Source: Flavobacterium commune (GTDB lineage Bacteria > Bacteroidota > Bacteroidia > Flavobacteriales > Flavobacteriaceae). Taken from it: a stretch of 64,000 nucleotides of DNA. Position numbers and translations under genes: made by a program. Location: contig NZ_CP017774.1 in NCBI RefSeq assembly GCF_001857965.1, positions 1,116,001-1,180,000 on the forward strand, read 5' to 3'. Positions 42,431 through 52,687 of the stretch are shown here, in pieces. How positions within the stretch are numbered: position 1 is the first letter of the stretch; each line of letters starts with the position of its first letter. The notes below the pieces were generated by a model that saw only the letters and a list, made by a program, of their open reading frames with translations, searched no databases and was not told where the DNA came from.

Positions 42431-44545
42431 TTATTTCGGTAATTGGGTAATTCCCATATTAAACAAAGTAAAAGCCTGAATATCGACATTTTCCTGTATG
42501 GTTGCTGTGACTGATTTTCCGGCACCATGACCGGCTTTTACATCGATACGGATTAAAACAGGATTTTCTCCGGATTGTTTGGCTTGCAATTCGGAAGCAA
42601 ATTTAAAACTATGTGCCGGCACTACTCTATCGTCATGATCAGCTGTAGTAACAAGCGTTGCGGGATATTGCACTCCTTCTTTTATATTGTGCAAAGGCGA
42701 ATAGCCTTTGAGATAATCAAACATTGCTGCGCTATCCTGAGCCGTTCCGTAATCGTAAGCCCAACCGGCACCTGCGGTAAAAGTATGGTAACGCAACATA
42801 TCCAACACACCCACAGCCGGCAAAGCCACCTTAGCCAAATCAGGACGTTGGGTCATTACAGCTCCTACCAGCAAACCTCCGTTAGAGCCTCCCCTGATTG
42901 CCAAAAAATCAGAAGAAGTATATTTTTCTTTAATCAAATATTCGGCTGCGGCTATAAAATCGTCAAACACATTTTGCTTACGCATTTGTGTTCCCGCATC
43001 GTGCCATTCTTTACCGTATTCGCCACCACCACGCAAATTAGGCACTGCAAAAACACCTCCGTTTTCCATCCACACCGCATTAGAAATACTAAAACTTGGC
43101 GTTAAACTAATATTGAATCCGCCGTAACCGTATAAAATAGTTGGATTTTTGCCATCAAGTTTCAATCCTTTTTTATGGGTAATCAGCATCGGAATCCGGG
43201 TTCCGTCTTTCGAAGTGTAGAATATTTGTTTCGATTCATAATCTTCTGTTTTAAATTGGGCTTTCGATTTTTGATACAGCATTGATTTCCCGGAATTCGG
43301 TTCTAATGCAAAAATAGTTGCCGGAGTAATATAATTGGTAAACGAATAATACACCATTTTGTCTTTCTTCTTGCCACTAAAACCATCCGCTGTCCCCGGT
43401 CCTGACAACTCAATTTCACGCAAAAATTTCCCTGAATAATCGTATTGCTTTACCACAGAAACCGCATCTTTCATATAATGTGCAAAAATATAACCACTAC
43501 AAGTTGTTGGCTGTAAAACCTGAGTCGTTTCGGGAATTAAATCTTTCCAGTTTTCGGGTGTTGGATTAGTAACATCTACCGTTACAATTCGCTTGTTGGG
43601 CGCATTCCTGTCGGTTACAATCAATAACTTCGTTCCATCATTATCGATAATTGTATGGTCACTGTCAAAATTATCAACAATAGTTACAATAGGGTTTTCC
43701 GGATTTGACAAATCCTGAATGTATAATTCATTTCCATAAGTCGAAGTTGCCGCCGTGATTACCAAAAACCGATTATCTTCGGTAACACTTCCACCTACAT
43801 ACCTTCTTTTTTGGCTTTCGCCAAAGATAACCTTGTCTTCTTTTTGAGCAGTTCCCAGTTTATGAAAGTACAATTTATGTTGGTCGGTTTTAGCCGATAA
43901 TTCGCTGCCTTTTGGCTTTTCATAACTGGAATAATAAAAGCCTTCATTACCATTCCAGGACAAGCCGCTGAATTTAACGTCAACCAGAGTATCTCCTAAA
44001 ACCTGCATAGACAAAGCATCTAAAATGATCACCTTTCGCCAGTCGCTGCCACCTTCGGAAATGGAATAGGCTACTTTTCTACCATCTTTAGAAAAAGCAA
44101 ATTCTCCCAAAGAAGTCGTTCCTTCTTTAGAAAAAGTATTCGGATCTAAGAAAACGGTTTCTTTACCTGCGTTGTCTTTTCGGTATAAAACCGATTGATT
44201 TTGCAGCCCGTTATTTTTGAAATAATAAGTAAAATCTCCTTCGATAAAAGGCTCACTGATTTTTTCATAATTCCACAATTTTTCCAGTCTTTCTTTCAAT
44301 TGATTTCGAAATGGAATTTGGTCTAAATAGGCATTGGTTACTTTATTTTGGGCAATTACCCAATGAGTTGTTTCAGCCGAACGGTCGTCTTCAAGCCAGC
44401 GATAGGGATCTTTGACTTTGGTTCCAAAATAATCATCTATTGTATTGTCTTTTCTGGTTTCAGGATATTGAATAGGCTTTGATTTTTGGGCAAATGATGT
44501 CATTACAGAACTGATAATTGTGGTTATAATAATTGTTTTTCGCAT
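42431..44545 (-). CDS. Prolyl oligopeptidase (family S9A), secreted
   Basis: 704 residues, typical length, with a signal peptide ending at SFAQ (residue 20). The N-terminal [27 protein letters not shown], the seven-bladed propeller in the middle and the C-terminal hydrolase domain are all present. Catalytic triad by motif: Ser554 in GGSNGG, Asp638 in DHDDRVVP and His673 in AGHGAG. It cuts short peptides after proline. The signal peptide suggests a periplasmic role in peptide use. A TATTTTTG -7 like site lies at 44569-44576 on the minus strand. Confidence 0.94.
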   Translation of the reverse strand: MRKTIIITTIISSVMTSFAQKSKPIQYPETRKDNTIDDYFGTKVKDPYRWLEDDRSAETTHWVIAQNKVTNAYLDQIPFRNQLKERLEKLWNYEKISEPFIEGDFTYYFKNNGLQNQSVLYRKDNAGKETVFLDPNTFSKEGTTSLGEFAFSKDGRKVAYSISEGGSDWRKVIILDALSMQVLGDTLVDVKFSGLSWNGNEGFYYSSYEKPKGSELSAKTDQHKLYFHKLGTAQKEDKVIFGESQKRRYVGGSVTEDNRFLVITAATSTYGNELYIQDLSNPENPIVTIVDNFDSDHTIIDNDGTKLLIVTDRNAPNKRIVTVDVTNPTPENWKDLIPETTQVLQPTTCSGYIFAHYMKDAVSVVKQYDYSGKFLREIELSGPGTADGFSGKKKDKMVYYSFTNYITPATIFALEPNSGKSMLYQKSKAQFKTEDYESKQIFYTSKDGTRIPMLITHKKGLKLDGKNPTILYGYGGFNISLTPSFSISNAVWMENGGVFAVPNLRGGGEYGKEWHDAGTQMRKQNVFDDFIAAAEYLIKEKYTSSDFLAIRGGSNGGLLVGAVMTQRPDLAKVALPAVGVLDMLRYHTFTAGAGWAYDYGTAQDSAAMFDYLKGYSPLHNIKEGVQYPATLVTTADHDDRVVPAHSFKFASELQAKQSGENPVLIRIDVKAGHGAGKSVTATIQENVDIQAFTLFNMGITQLPK

Positions 44546-44587
44546 AGTAATAGAACTATTGATTTAGACAAAAATAGGGATAAAAAA

Positions 44588-44634
44588 TACCGCAGATTCA
44601 CAGATTAAAAATTTTAATTTGCGAATTTGCGGTA
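44588..44634. repeat. Intergenic inverted repeat (TACCGCA arms)
   Basis: Arms of 24 bp, TACCGCAGATTCACAGATTA on the left and its near-complement on the right, match at 20 positions. A third partial arm (TTTTGCGGTAAA) follows at 44641. The words CAGATT and GCGAATTTGCGG recall the larger repeat at 7431-7560. Confidence 0.65.
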
Positions 44635-44660
44635 AATATTTTTTGCGGTAAAAAAACGTT

Positions 44661-46916
44661 TTACAAATTAAAATTCATTCCCAAGACAATATTTCGTCCA
44701 ATATTAGGAATTCCATCGGTTTTTAATCTGGAAAGATGGGCAATGTATTTTTTATCAAATAAGTTATTCCCGTTTAAACTAACATTCAACGCCGTTTTTC
44801 CCCATTTTATTTTTCCTCCAAAACCTAAATTCACCAAAGTATAGCCGTTAGAACTGGTCTCAAAACCGCTTACATTGTCTTGATTGAAAGTAGTATTAAC
44901 ATTCAAACTGGCAAATCCTTCTTCAAACCAGTTTTTAATTTTGAATTCGGTTCTGATGGTATTATTCCAATTGTTAGCCGGAATTAATGGCAAATAATCG
45001 CCTTTATCTTTTTTTCCTGTAACCGATGCAAAACTGGTTTCGTAATGCAACCAATCCAACGGATGCGGATGAAAATGCAATCCTACTTCGCCTCCATACA
45101 ATCTGGCATTATCCTGAACATAGGCAAAAACATCACTATCATCCATAATTTCACCCGTAGGCGAAGTATAAATATAATTATTAATGTGATTGTAAAATCC
45201 GTTTACAAAAAACTCAAAATGTGTATTTCCGTACTCTAAATTAATATCCGTTTGTACATTTTGTTCCGTTTTCAAATTAGCATTTCCTATCTCGTAACGA
45301 TTCGTTCCATGATGCACCCCATTAGAAGTCAACTCGGCCAAATTAGGAGCTCTGAAACCCGAAGCTACATTCATGCGTAGCACCAAGGTTTCTGAAAGAT
45401 TTGTTTTGTATCCTAATGAAGCATTAATACTGTTGAAAGATCGACTCAAAGCATCAATATCTCCTCCATGATGTTCGTGTTCTTCATGCTCTTCCTCAGT
45501 TTCTTCATGATGTTCTTCCTCTCCGGCTTCATGTGCCAGGGAATTCAAATTACGATTATCAAAACGCAATCCTGCCTGCAAAACACTTTTTCCCCATTCG
45601 TAATTCACTGTTCCAAAAACACCAAAATCATTCGTAGTCGCATCCGGAATCAAATATTCTTCACCCGAATTTTTATTGGTTTGGTGCATTCCCTGAACTC
45701 CTAAAACAGCCTCAAACTGCCCCATTTTAGGCAAATGGTATTTAGTATTATAATTGTATGTATTCAATAGCATATCCAAAGAAGCCTCATTGCCATCTTC
45801 AAATTCCATACGATTATTAGAAATATAACCTAAATCGACATCTAATTTTGAATGACCAAAATAAATCACACTATTCAAACTCAACAAATGATTATCAACT
45901 TCCTGACGAGGAGATTCAGGATCTTTACTGTAAGTTTGCTCAGCAATACCTTCTTCGGGAATACCTAAATCCAGTTTGTTAAAATTGTATCGGACAACAG
46001 TAGAAAATTTGCTGTTATTGTATCCTATTCCGGTTTTAAAATCGGTTTCATTGTAGCGGCTGTTGGTTACTCTATCTCCTTGTCCAATTTTATAATCCGA
46101 ATGCGTATTGTAAGTTCCTCTGGCTAAAAACTTCCAATTATCCGTTGATGTTTTCACTCCCATGGAAGCATTACTTCCCAGCGTATTGCTGAAATATTTT
46201 TGATTAAAATTAGCCTTAAAAGTATGAGCGTCGGCAAATTTTTCAGGATTAAAATACAAAACTCCTCCCATTGCATCCGAGCCATACAATAAGGAAGCCG
46301 GACCTTTGATAACCTCAACACTTTCAACTCCGGCATCATTTAAGCCCAAGCCATGTTCTGCTCCAAACTGCTGATTTTCGATACGAACGCCTTGTGAATA
46401 CACTAAAACTCGGTTTCCACTCAAACCACGAATCACAGGTTTACCTATTGAAGTTCCTGTAGCAATTTGTGAAACTCCGGGAATAGTTGCCAGTCCTTCT
46501 ATTAAAGTCGAAGTTCCTTTTTGTTGTAAACTTTCAATGCTTTCGTGCTCCACTTTCATTACGTTTTGTGATTGCATTTTGTTAAAAGGAGTAGAAACAA
46601 TCACCTCGTCTATCTCAAGAACCGCATTTTCCATGCGGATATTGACAACGGTGTTTTTAGTGAGTTTTTCTATCCATTGATTTACGGTCTTAAAACCCAC
46701 ATACGAAAAAACAATTCTAAAACTTCCGTTGGGTAAATTTTTAAAAGCAAATTTCCCATCGGCATCAGTAGTTGTTCCTTTGTGCAATTCCGGAATATAA
46801 ACTGAAGCACCAATTATAGGCTGATTTAAAACATCAGTTACTGTTCCTGAAACTGCATTTTGAGCTTGCAGCATAGCCGAAAAACCCAAGAATAGGGCAA
46901 TTATATATTTTTTCAT
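44661..46916 (-). CDS. TonB-dependent receptor with His-rich loop, metal uptake candidate
   Basis: 751 residues. Signal peptide to AQ near 19; CarboxypepD-regulatory-like domain about 20-105 (SGTVTDVLNQPIIGASVYI); plug about 115-225 (IEGLATIPGVSQIATGTSIGKPVIRGLSGNRVLV); then the beta-barrel ending in GMNFNL. An outer loop near residues 462-490 is packed with His and Glu (EEEHHEETEEEHEEHEHHGG), and FHPHPLDWLHY occurs near 630. His/Asp-rich loops of this kind occur in zinc receptors such as ZnuD, so uptake of zinc or another transition metal is likely. The gene follows a small His/Cys-rich protein gene on the same strand, 200 bp upstream. Confidence 0.88.
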   Translation of the reverse strand: MKKYIIALFLGFSAMLQAQNAVSGTVTDVLNQPIIGASVYIPELHKGTTTDADGKFAFKNLPNGSFRIVFSYVGFKTVNQWIEKLTKNTVVNIRMENAVLEIDEVIVSTPFNKMQSQNVMKVEHESIESLQQKGTSTLIEGLATIPGVSQIATGTSIGKPVIRGLSGNRVLVYSQGVRIENQQFGAEHGLGLNDAGVESVEVIKGPASLLYGSDAMGGVLYFNPEKFADAHTFKANFNQKYFSNTLGSNASMGVKTSTDNWKFLARGTYNTHSDYKIGQGDRVTNSRYNETDFKTGIGYNNSKFSTVVRYNFNKLDLGIPEEGIAEQTYSKDPESPRQEVDNHLLSLNSVIYFGHSKLDVDLGYISNNRMEFEDGNEASLDMLLNTYNYNTKYHLPKMGQFEAVLGVQGMHQTNKNSGEEYLIPDATTNDFGVFGTVNYEWGKSVLQAGLRFDNRNLNSLAHEAGEEEHHEETEEEHEEHEHHGGDIDALSRSFNSINASLGYKTNLSETLVLRMNVASGFRAPNLAELTSNGVHHGTNRYEIGNANLKTEQNVQTDINLEYGNTHFEFFVNGFYNHINNYIYTSPTGEIMDDSDVFAYVQDNARLYGGEVGLHFHPHPLDWLHYETSFASVTGKKDKGDYLPLIPANNWNNTIRTEFKIKNWFEEGFASLNVNTTFNQDNVSGFETSSNGYTLVNLGFGGKIKWGKTALNVSLNGNNLFDKKYIAHLSRLKTDGIPNIGRNIVLGMNFNL

Positions 46917-47017
46917 GAAATGATTGTATTGTTTATTTCATCCCGTTTTAATTAAAACAGGAGAAAGTAAAATTAGAATTGACTTTAATTACAACATAAA
47001 CCATTGTAATATTCTAA

Positions 47018-47078
47018 ACCATTAAGTTTTTAAGTTTCATTAAGAATAAAATCTTAACTCCCTTAATTTCTTAATGGT
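47018..47078. repeat. ACCATTAAG-type inverted repeat, copy 1
   Basis: Arms ACCATTAAGTTTTTAAG and CTTAATTTCTTAATGGT; same family as 54074-54127 and 59572-59625. It lies between the TonB receptor and the small His/Cys protein. Confidence 0.65.
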
Positions 47079-47119
47079 GAAAACAAAAGATTTTCGCGGT
47101 AATTTTAAAAGTAATAGTA

Positions 47120-47473
47120 TTAAACAATACTTTGAGGAGGCCCCCGGAGTGCATACAAACTCCCCGGAAAAAAAATAATCTCTTTTTGTTCTTTACTGAA
47201 AAAAGGGATTGCCCTAAAATCAGAAAAGAAATGGTAACTTATAAATTTAGGACAAAGACTGCTCCCAAATTCAAAATGACAAACAGCACATTGTTCAAAT
47301 ACCTTGTGCTGGTGGGTCAGTTCGGCTTTATTTTGTGTATGATTGTGAACACAGAATTTATGCGAAAGTTGTTTTTCTAAATGCTCGTAACCGTGAAAAG
47401 ACTGAAACAGTATCGAGAACAATACCGCCGCTGCCAGAGTAAAACTATATAGAAGCTGTTTTCTTTTCATCAT
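47120..47473 (-). CDS. Small His/Cys-rich membrane or secreted protein
   Basis: 117 residues from the ATG at 47473 (a second ATG follows directly). A longer frame to 47647 exists, but its N-terminus does not look like a protein start. Residues 4-20 are hydrophobic (QLLYSFTLAAAVLFSILF), then come many metal-type residues: FHGYEHLEKQLSHKFCVHNHTQ, LTHQHKVFEQCAVCHF. These CxxC and His-x-His groups suggest metal binding. Proteins of this size and composition are often found just upstream of metal TonB receptors in Bacteroidota. Probably co-transcribed with the receptor gene. Family not named. Confidence 0.65.
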   Translation of the reverse strand: MMKRKQLLYSFTLAAAVLFSILFQSFHGYEHLEKQLSHKFCVHNHTQNKAELTHQHKVFEQCAVCHFEFGSSLCPKFISYHFFSDFRAIPFFSKEQKEIIFFPGSLYALRGPPQSIV

Positions 47474-47659
47474 TTGCAAAGTTAAGCGGTGGAAATAAAA
47501 AATCCTAATGAGTAAAACAAACATTAGCTTTTCAAAATAATTTGTAAAAAATATTTTGATATATTTGATTTTAAATATTACGGTGATTTTTTCTACACTT
47601 AATACTACAGTTTGCATTAATCTTAGCTCAAAATCAGAAAACAACATAATCTAAATCAA

Positions 47660-48076
47660 ATGAATGTTTTAATTATTCCTTTTCTTTTAATATCTGGATA
47701 TGTTGCGACAATTAGCAGATCAACACTAAAAGAAAGGTATAAGAAAAGAATAATATTATCAATTGTAAGTTTAATTTTTGGAATAGTATTGGAAATATTT
47801 TCTAAAGGAGATAGAAAATTTTCTTATTTCGTTTTTGGATTACTACCATTACTCTACGTTTTTTATTACGAAATACTTCGGATTATTTTCATGCCTCTCA
47901 TAGGTAAATATCCATATTCACCATATAGGGAAAAAATTGGATCAAAAGTATTAGGTTCAGGTTACCCAAAAAACAGAAAAGTGACATTCACAGATTACAT
48001 TTTTGGGATGACTCTAATCTTTCTTCCATTAGTTACGATAATTTTATTAGGCATTTTATTGAATCACTATTTTTAA
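47660..48076 (+). CDS. Hypothetical membrane protein
   Basis: 138 residues with about four membrane helices (residues about 2-20, 31-47, 54-75 and 112-135). Between the third and fourth helices there is a hydrophilic stretch with Pro, Tyr and Gly (GKYPYSPYREKIGSKVLGSG). No family recognised. It stands alone, divergent from the His/Cys-rich protein gene. A clear start, reasonable composition and lack of a competing frame make it likely real. Confidence 0.6.
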   Translation: MNVLIIPFLLISGYVATISRSTLKERYKKRIILSIVSLIFGIVLEIFSKGDRKFSYFVFGLLPLLYVFYYEILRIIFMPLIGKYPYSPYREKIGSKVLGSGYPKNRKVTFTDYIFGMTLIFLPLVTIILLGILLNHYF

Positions 48077-48344
48077 ACCCCGACCGCACTGATATTCACA
48101 AAAGTTAGCGTAGTCCCGAAGTTTCGGGAGTATTCAGTACCCGCAACAATGAGAAAAAAAAGCTTCTATTCCAGAAGTTTTTTTTGTTTTTAAGTATCGC
48201 CAGTATTAAACTAAGTTATATCCCGATAGCGCGGATTTGCAATCCTTGCCCACAAAGATGAGATTCCTCGTTCCTCGGAATGACAAGATTGCGCACTCTG
48301 ATTACCTCTTAATCCTTTCTTTTGACATTAACAATTTAACCCAT
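48077..48344. other. GC-richer intergenic patch with short palindromes
   Basis: The gap after 48076 contains a CCCGAA/TTCGGG stem (48115-48128), a weak CTTCT/AGAAG hairpin with flanking A- and T-runs (48154-48186), and a patch around 48235-48295 that includes TTCCTCGTTCCTCGGAATGA. Base composition differs from the neighbouring intergenic DNA. This looks like debris of dispersed repeats; no coding frame is supported. Confidence 0.45.
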
Positions 48345-48372
48345 AAAAAAAGCTTCTCAATCGAGAAGCTTT
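48345..48372 (-). terminator. Terminator after asd
   Basis: Stem AGCTTCTC / GAGAAGCT, loop AATC, followed on the minus strand by a T-run, 25 bp beyond the asd stop. Confidence 0.85.
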
Positions 48373-48395
48373 CCGTTTATAAAAAGTATTTAGTA

Positions 48396-49391
48396 TTAAA
48401 CTAATTTGTTAGCTACTAAATATTCAGCAATTTGAATAGTATTTGTAGCAGCTCCTTTTCTTAAGTTATCAGCAACAACCCACATGTTTAAAGTATTCGG
48501 TTGAGACTCATCTCTTCTTAAACGACCAACAAATACTTCGTTTTTACCTTGAGCAAAAAGTGGCATTGGGTATTCAAACTCTTTTAAGTTGTCCTGAACC
48601 ACTACTCCGTCAGTGCTTTCAAGAATGCTTCTTACTTCGTTGATGTCAAAATCATTTGAGAACTCTACATTGATTGCCTCAGAGTGTCCACCTACGATAG
48701 GCACACGAACAGCAGTAGCGGTAACTGCAATAGTATTATCACTTAAGATTTTTTTAGTCTCACGAACTAATTTCATCTCTTCTTTAGTGTATCCGTTGTC
48801 TTCAAAAACATCACATTGAGGAATCGCATTGCGGTGAATTTGGTATTTATAAGCCATATCTCCGTCAATTCCTGCATATTCGTTTTCTAATTGTTTTACC
48901 GCTTTTACACCAGTTCCTGTGATTGATTGGTAAGTAGAAACGATAACTCTCTTGATGTTGTATTTTTTATGCAAAGGTGCTAAAGCCAAAACCATCTGAA
49001 TAGTAGAACAGTTTGGGTTAGCAATAATTTTGTCTGCTGCAGTCAATTCACCCGCGTTGATTTCAGGAACAACTAATTTTTTAGTTGGATCCATTCTCCA
49101 AGCCGAAGAGTTATCTACCACTGTAGTTCCTACTGCAGCGAATTTTGGTGCCCATTCTAATGAAGTGTCTCCACCCGCAGAGAATAAAGCAATTTCCGGT
49201 TTCATATCCACAGCAGTAGCTAATCCTACCACTTTATATGTTTTCCCTTGAAATTCCATTTCTTTACCTACTGAACGCTCAGAAGCTACAAGAATTAATT
49301 CGTCATTAGCAGTAACAAAATTTCTTTCTGCCAATACTTGTAACATTACTTCTCCAACCATTCCGGTTGCACCTACAACTGCAATTTTCAT
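48396..49391 (-). CDS. asd: Aspartate-semialdehyde dehydrogenase
   Basis: 331 residues. Makes aspartate semialdehyde from aspartyl phosphate with NADPH, the branch point to lysine/diaminopimelate, threonine and methionine. Seen: the N-terminal AVVGATGMVGEVML nucleotide-binding loop, DNSSAWRM, the catalytic cysteine Cys128 in NPNCSTIQM, and RVPIVGGHSEAINVE with the catalytic histidine. Full length. It has a perfect-spacing promoter and its own terminator, so it is a single-gene unit. Confidence 0.96.
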   Translation of the reverse strand: MKIAVVGATGMVGEVMLQVLAERNFVTANDELILVASERSVGKEMEFQGKTYKVVGLATAVDMKPEIALFSAGGDTSLEWAPKFAAVGTTVVDNSSAWRMDPTKKLVVPEINAGELTAADKIIANPNCSTIQMVLALAPLHKKYNIKRVIVSTYQSITGTGVKAVKQLENEYAGIDGDMAYKYQIHRNAIPQCDVFEDNGYTKEEMKLVRETKKILSDNTIAVTATAVRVPIVGGHSEAINVEFSNDFDINEVRSILESTDGVVVQDNLKEFEYPMPLFAQGKNEVFVGRLRRDESQPNTLNMWVVADNLRKGAATNTIQIAEYLVANKLV

Positions 49392-49432
49392 ATGCTATAT
49401 CTTTATTTTATTAAAATTCAAATTTTGAACTG

Positions 49433-49462
49433 CAAAAGTAATTAATATTCAAACGAAAACAA
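49433..49462 (-). promoter_or_regulatory. Promoter of asd
   Basis: On the minus strand TTG (49460-49462), exactly 19 bp, and TACTTTTG (49433-49440): the consensus Bacteroidota promoter, about 42 bp before the start codon. Confidence 0.75.
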
Positions 49463-49510
49463 GCGCGTTCACAAAAAGTAACAAAAAGTTACAAATATAA
49501 CATAAAAGAA

Positions 49511-49536
49511 AAACCATGCGCCGCGGCGCATGGTTT
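49511..49536 (-). terminator. Perfect 26-bp palindrome after mscL
   Basis: AAACCATGCGCCG and its exact complement, 25 bp beyond the mscL stop. GC-rich core with A/T ends; there is no long T-run, so termination may rely on the stem alone. Confidence 0.65.
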
Positions 49537-49560
49537 AGTTGAACATATAGTGAAGCGGTA

Positions 49561-49977
49561 TTACTTTTTCAACAAGTCTCTGATTTGAGTAAGCAATTCT
49601 TCCTGAGTTGGCCCGGCTGGTGCAGCTGGTGCAGCCTCTTCTTTCTTTTTCATTTTCTCGGCAGCTCTTAAAACCACAAAGATAAAAAATGAAATAATCA
49701 CGAAATTGATAATCGCCTGAACCAAATTACCATAAGTAATCACAGCAGCTCCTGCAGTTTTGGCAGCAGCCAAATCGGCATAACTATTTCCATCTAAAGA
49801 AATAAACTTAGTCGTAAAATCGATTCCACCGGTTAGCAAACCTACGATTGGCATGATAACATCATCAACGGCCGAACCCACAATTTTACCAAAAGCTCCA
49901 CCAATTACTACGGCAGTAGCTAAACTCAACACATCGCCTTTCATTAAAGAGGCCTTAAAATCGCTAAAAAATCCCAT
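49561..49977 (-). CDS. mscL: Large-conductance mechanosensitive channel
   Basis: 138 residues. N-terminal amphipathic [46 protein letters not shown] covers the pore-lining first helix with its Gly/Ala packing surface. The second helix is about residues 85-107 ([19 protein letters not shown]), followed by the charged C-terminal bundle and [11 protein letters not shown]. It opens under membrane tension to save cells from hypo-osmotic shock. Standard length and single gene. Confidence 0.96.
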   Translation of the reverse strand: MGFFSDFKASLMKGDVLSLATAVVIGGAFGKIVGSAVDDVIMPIVGLLTGGIDFTTKFISLDGNSYADLAAAKTAGAAVITYGNLVQAIINFVIISFFIFVVLRAAEKMKKKEEAAPAAPAGPTQEELLTQIRDLLKK

Positions 49978-50073
49978 ATTTTAATATTTTTAAAAGATTA
50001 AACTTCTTTTTTGAATTTCTAAATTAACATTTTTTTTGACAAAAAAGTATTATTAGAATCAAAAAAAATATTC

Positions 50074-52518
50074 TTAACGATAAAAAACGCGCTTAACTCG
50101 TTGAGAAATACTCGTTAAGATTTCATACGGAATGGTATTTAATTTTTCGGCTATGAACGAAACACTAGGATTTTCACCAAAGATAATTACCTCATCGCCT
50201 TCGATACAATCAATATTGCTTACATCCACCATCAGCATATCCATACAAACACTGCCCAGAATAATTGCTTTTTGTTCTTTGATATTTACAAAACCCACAC
50301 CATTACCCCAGGCGCGCGAAATTCCATCGGCATAACCAATAGGAATCGTAGCTACCTTTGTATGTTTATCGGCCATAAAACGCCGGCCATAACCCACACT
50401 GTCTCCGGCGGGAATATTTCTAACCTGAGAAATAATAGATTTTAGAGTCCCTACATTTTCTAACTGTTTTTGCTCTTCGGCATCATTAGAAACACCGTAC
50501 AAACCGATTCCTAAACGAACCATATCAAATTGTGTGTCAGGAAAATTACTAATCCCCGAAGTATTCAAAATATGACGAATAGGATTTATTCCTAATTCGG
50601 AAATTATCTTTGAAGACAGGCTGTCAAACAAACGTATTTGCGATTGTGCAAACTCATAATGATTGGGATCATCGCTGGTAGCCATGTGCGACAAAATACT
50701 TTGCACTTTTACGGTCGAATTTCCTTTTAAAGTTGCAATCAACTCATCGACCGTATCTTCCTCAAATCCCAGACGGTGCATGCCGGTATCCACTTTGATA
50801 TGGATAGGAAAATGATGCAGATTTTTTTGCTTTGCTATTTTAAGAAAAGCATGCAAGCCTTTCAAACTGTAAATTTCGGGTTCTAAACCGTACTGAATAA
50901 TGGCCGAAAAACTGGTACTCTCCGGATTCAAAACCATAATAGGCAATTTGATTCCGCCGTTTTTTAACGAAATTCCCTCATCAGCAAAAGCCACACCCAG
51001 ATAATCTACTTTGTGATGTTCCAGTAATTTGGCTATTTCGAGTCCGCCGTTTCCATAACCAAAAGCCTTTACCATCACCATGATTTTCACCTTAGGTTTT
51101 AGCTTCGATTTAAAAAAATTCAGATTATAACTAATCGCATTCAGGTTGATTTCCAAAACCGTTTCATGGGTTTTCTCTTCAAGCAAAGTCACGATTTCTT
51201 CAAACTGAAACGAACGCGCTCCTTTTATCAAAATGCTTTCATTGGAAAAATCCAGTTTTTCAAAATTCGAAATAAACTCAGCCGTAGTTTTAAACGTAAT
51301 ACAATTCGAAAATTGCTCTTTAAACTCCGAAATAGTTTCCCCAATTCCGATTACGCGATTGATTTTATTGGAAACAATCAACTGGGCTACCTTAGCATAC
51401 AATTGTTCATTAGGAAAACCACTTTGAAAAATATCCGAAAGAATTACCGTCTTCTTTTGAAATTGATTCTGACTTTCCAAAACATCCAAGGCAATCTTCA
51501 AAGACTGAAAATCCGAACTGTAACTATCATCAATAATACTGCAATTATTGATTCCGTTTTTTACTTCCAAACGCATTTCGACCGGAAAAAGCATTTCCAT
51601 TCTCGACTGGATAACATCACTTTCATAATCAAAATACAACAACACCATCAAACTCGAAATGGCATTTTCTATAGAAGCCTTATCCACAAAAGGGATCTTT
51701 AACTGATAAGAGTTGTCTTTGTATTTATAAGACAATGTGGTTTCATGATTTCCAATCTCTTTGTGAAACACAAAAACATCGGCATTCTCTTCTTTAAAAC
51801 TCCACGAAAATGCTTTTGTATTAGGACTTATATACTTTTCAATCTGACTGTTTTTTTGATAAATCAAAACGGCAGCATCTTGAAACAAAAGCATTTTTTG
51901 TTGGATTTTTTCTTCTAAATCGGCAAAACCTTCGTCGTGGGAAGAACCAATATTGGTCAAAACACCAAGAGTCGGTTTGATTATTTTTTCTAACTTATCC
52001 ATTTCAGCAACGGTAGAAATACCCGCTTCAAAAATCCCCAGATTGTGTTTTTCATTAATGGCAATTACTGACAAGGGTACGCCCACTTGCGAATTGTAAC
52101 TTTTAGGACTTCGGATTACATTATAATCCGGACTCAACAGAAAATTAAGCCATTCTTTGACAATGGTTTTTCCGTTGCTACCCGTTAAACCGATAATAGG
52201 AAAATGAAAAAGACTGCGGTAGTATGCCGCAAATCGCTGAAGCGCAACAAGCGTATTTTTAACCACTAAAAAGTTAGCCTGATCGTTACATTCTTCAGGA
52301 ATATGAGTCACAACAAAATTTTGTACCCCGATAGCAATTAAATCCTTGATATAATGATGCGCATCATTATTAGGCCCTACCAAAGCAAAAAACAGTGTAT
52401 GTTCGCTATTTTGCAAGGAGCGGCTATCAATCGAAATATTATCTATTATTGCTTCGGGATGGTTTCCAAACCATTTTGCATCCAGAATTGGAATACTGTT
52501 TTTTATTATTATACTCAT
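50074..52518 (-). CDS. murF-alr: Bifunctional MurF ligase / alanine racemase
   Basis: 814 residues. N-terminal half (about 1-450) is UDP-MurNAc-tripeptide:D-Ala-D-Ala ligase, with the ATP loop GLTGSNGKTIVKEW and a Mur-ligase central domain. The C-terminal half (about 455-814) is a PLP alanine racemase: VKAFGYGNGG carries the PLP lysine, HIKVDTGMHRLGF, and IPIGYADGISRAWGNG. The fusion couples D-alanine supply to the last cytoplasmic step of the peptidoglycan precursor and is typical of Bacteroidota. The lysine motif reads VKAFGYGNG where free racemases usually have VKANAYGHG. Confidence 0.95.
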   Translation of the reverse strand: MSIIIKNSIPILDAKWFGNHPEAIIDNISIDSRSLQNSEHTLFFALVGPNNDAHHYIKDLIAIGVQNFVVTHIPEECNDQANFLVVKNTLVALQRFAAYYRSLFHFPIIGLTGSNGKTIVKEWLNFLLSPDYNVIRSPKSYNSQVGVPLSVIAINEKHNLGIFEAGISTVAEMDKLEKIIKPTLGVLTNIGSSHDEGFADLEEKIQQKMLLFQDAAVLIYQKNSQIEKYISPNTKAFSWSFKEENADVFVFHKEIGNHETTLSYKYKDNSYQLKIPFVDKASIENAISSLMVLLYFDYESDVIQSRMEMLFPVEMRLEVKNGINNCSIIDDSYSSDFQSLKIALDVLESQNQFQKKTVILSDIFQSGFPNEQLYAKVAQLIVSNKINRVIGIGETISEFKEQFSNCITFKTTAEFISNFEKLDFSNESILIKGARSFQFEEIVTLLEEKTHETVLEINLNAISYNLNFFKSKLKPKVKIMVMVKAFGYGNGGLEIAKLLEHHKVDYLGVAFADEGISLKNGGIKLPIMVLNPESTSFSAIIQYGLEPEIYSLKGLHAFLKIAKQKNLHHFPIHIKVDTGMHRLGFEEDTVDELIATLKGNSTVKVQSILSHMATSDDPNHYEFAQSQIRLFDSLSSKIISELGINPIRHILNTSGISNFPDTQFDMVRLGIGLYGVSNDAEEQKQLENVGTLKSIISQVRNIPAGDSVGYGRRFMADKHTKVATIPIGYADGISRAWGNGVGFVNIKEQKAIILGSVCMDMLMVDVSNIDCIEGDEVIIFGENPSVSFIAEKLNTIPYEILTSISQRVKRVFYR

Positions 52519-52687
52519 CGAATTGAAAAGAAATTAAGGCAAACTATGCTTCATCAAAAATAAGACTTCTTTTTAAATTGAAACCATACAGCGTGCGTTA
52601 AAAAAAGGGACTCAGCATAAATCTAATCACAATAGACAATGTCATTTTATAAGTTTCGTTATATTTGTGAGTCTAAGTTATTTTACA

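Noticed and set aside
47474..47647. N-terminal extension of the small His/Cys protein
   Set aside because: The 58 extra residues look like translated intergenic DNA, and the signal-like helix begins at 47473.
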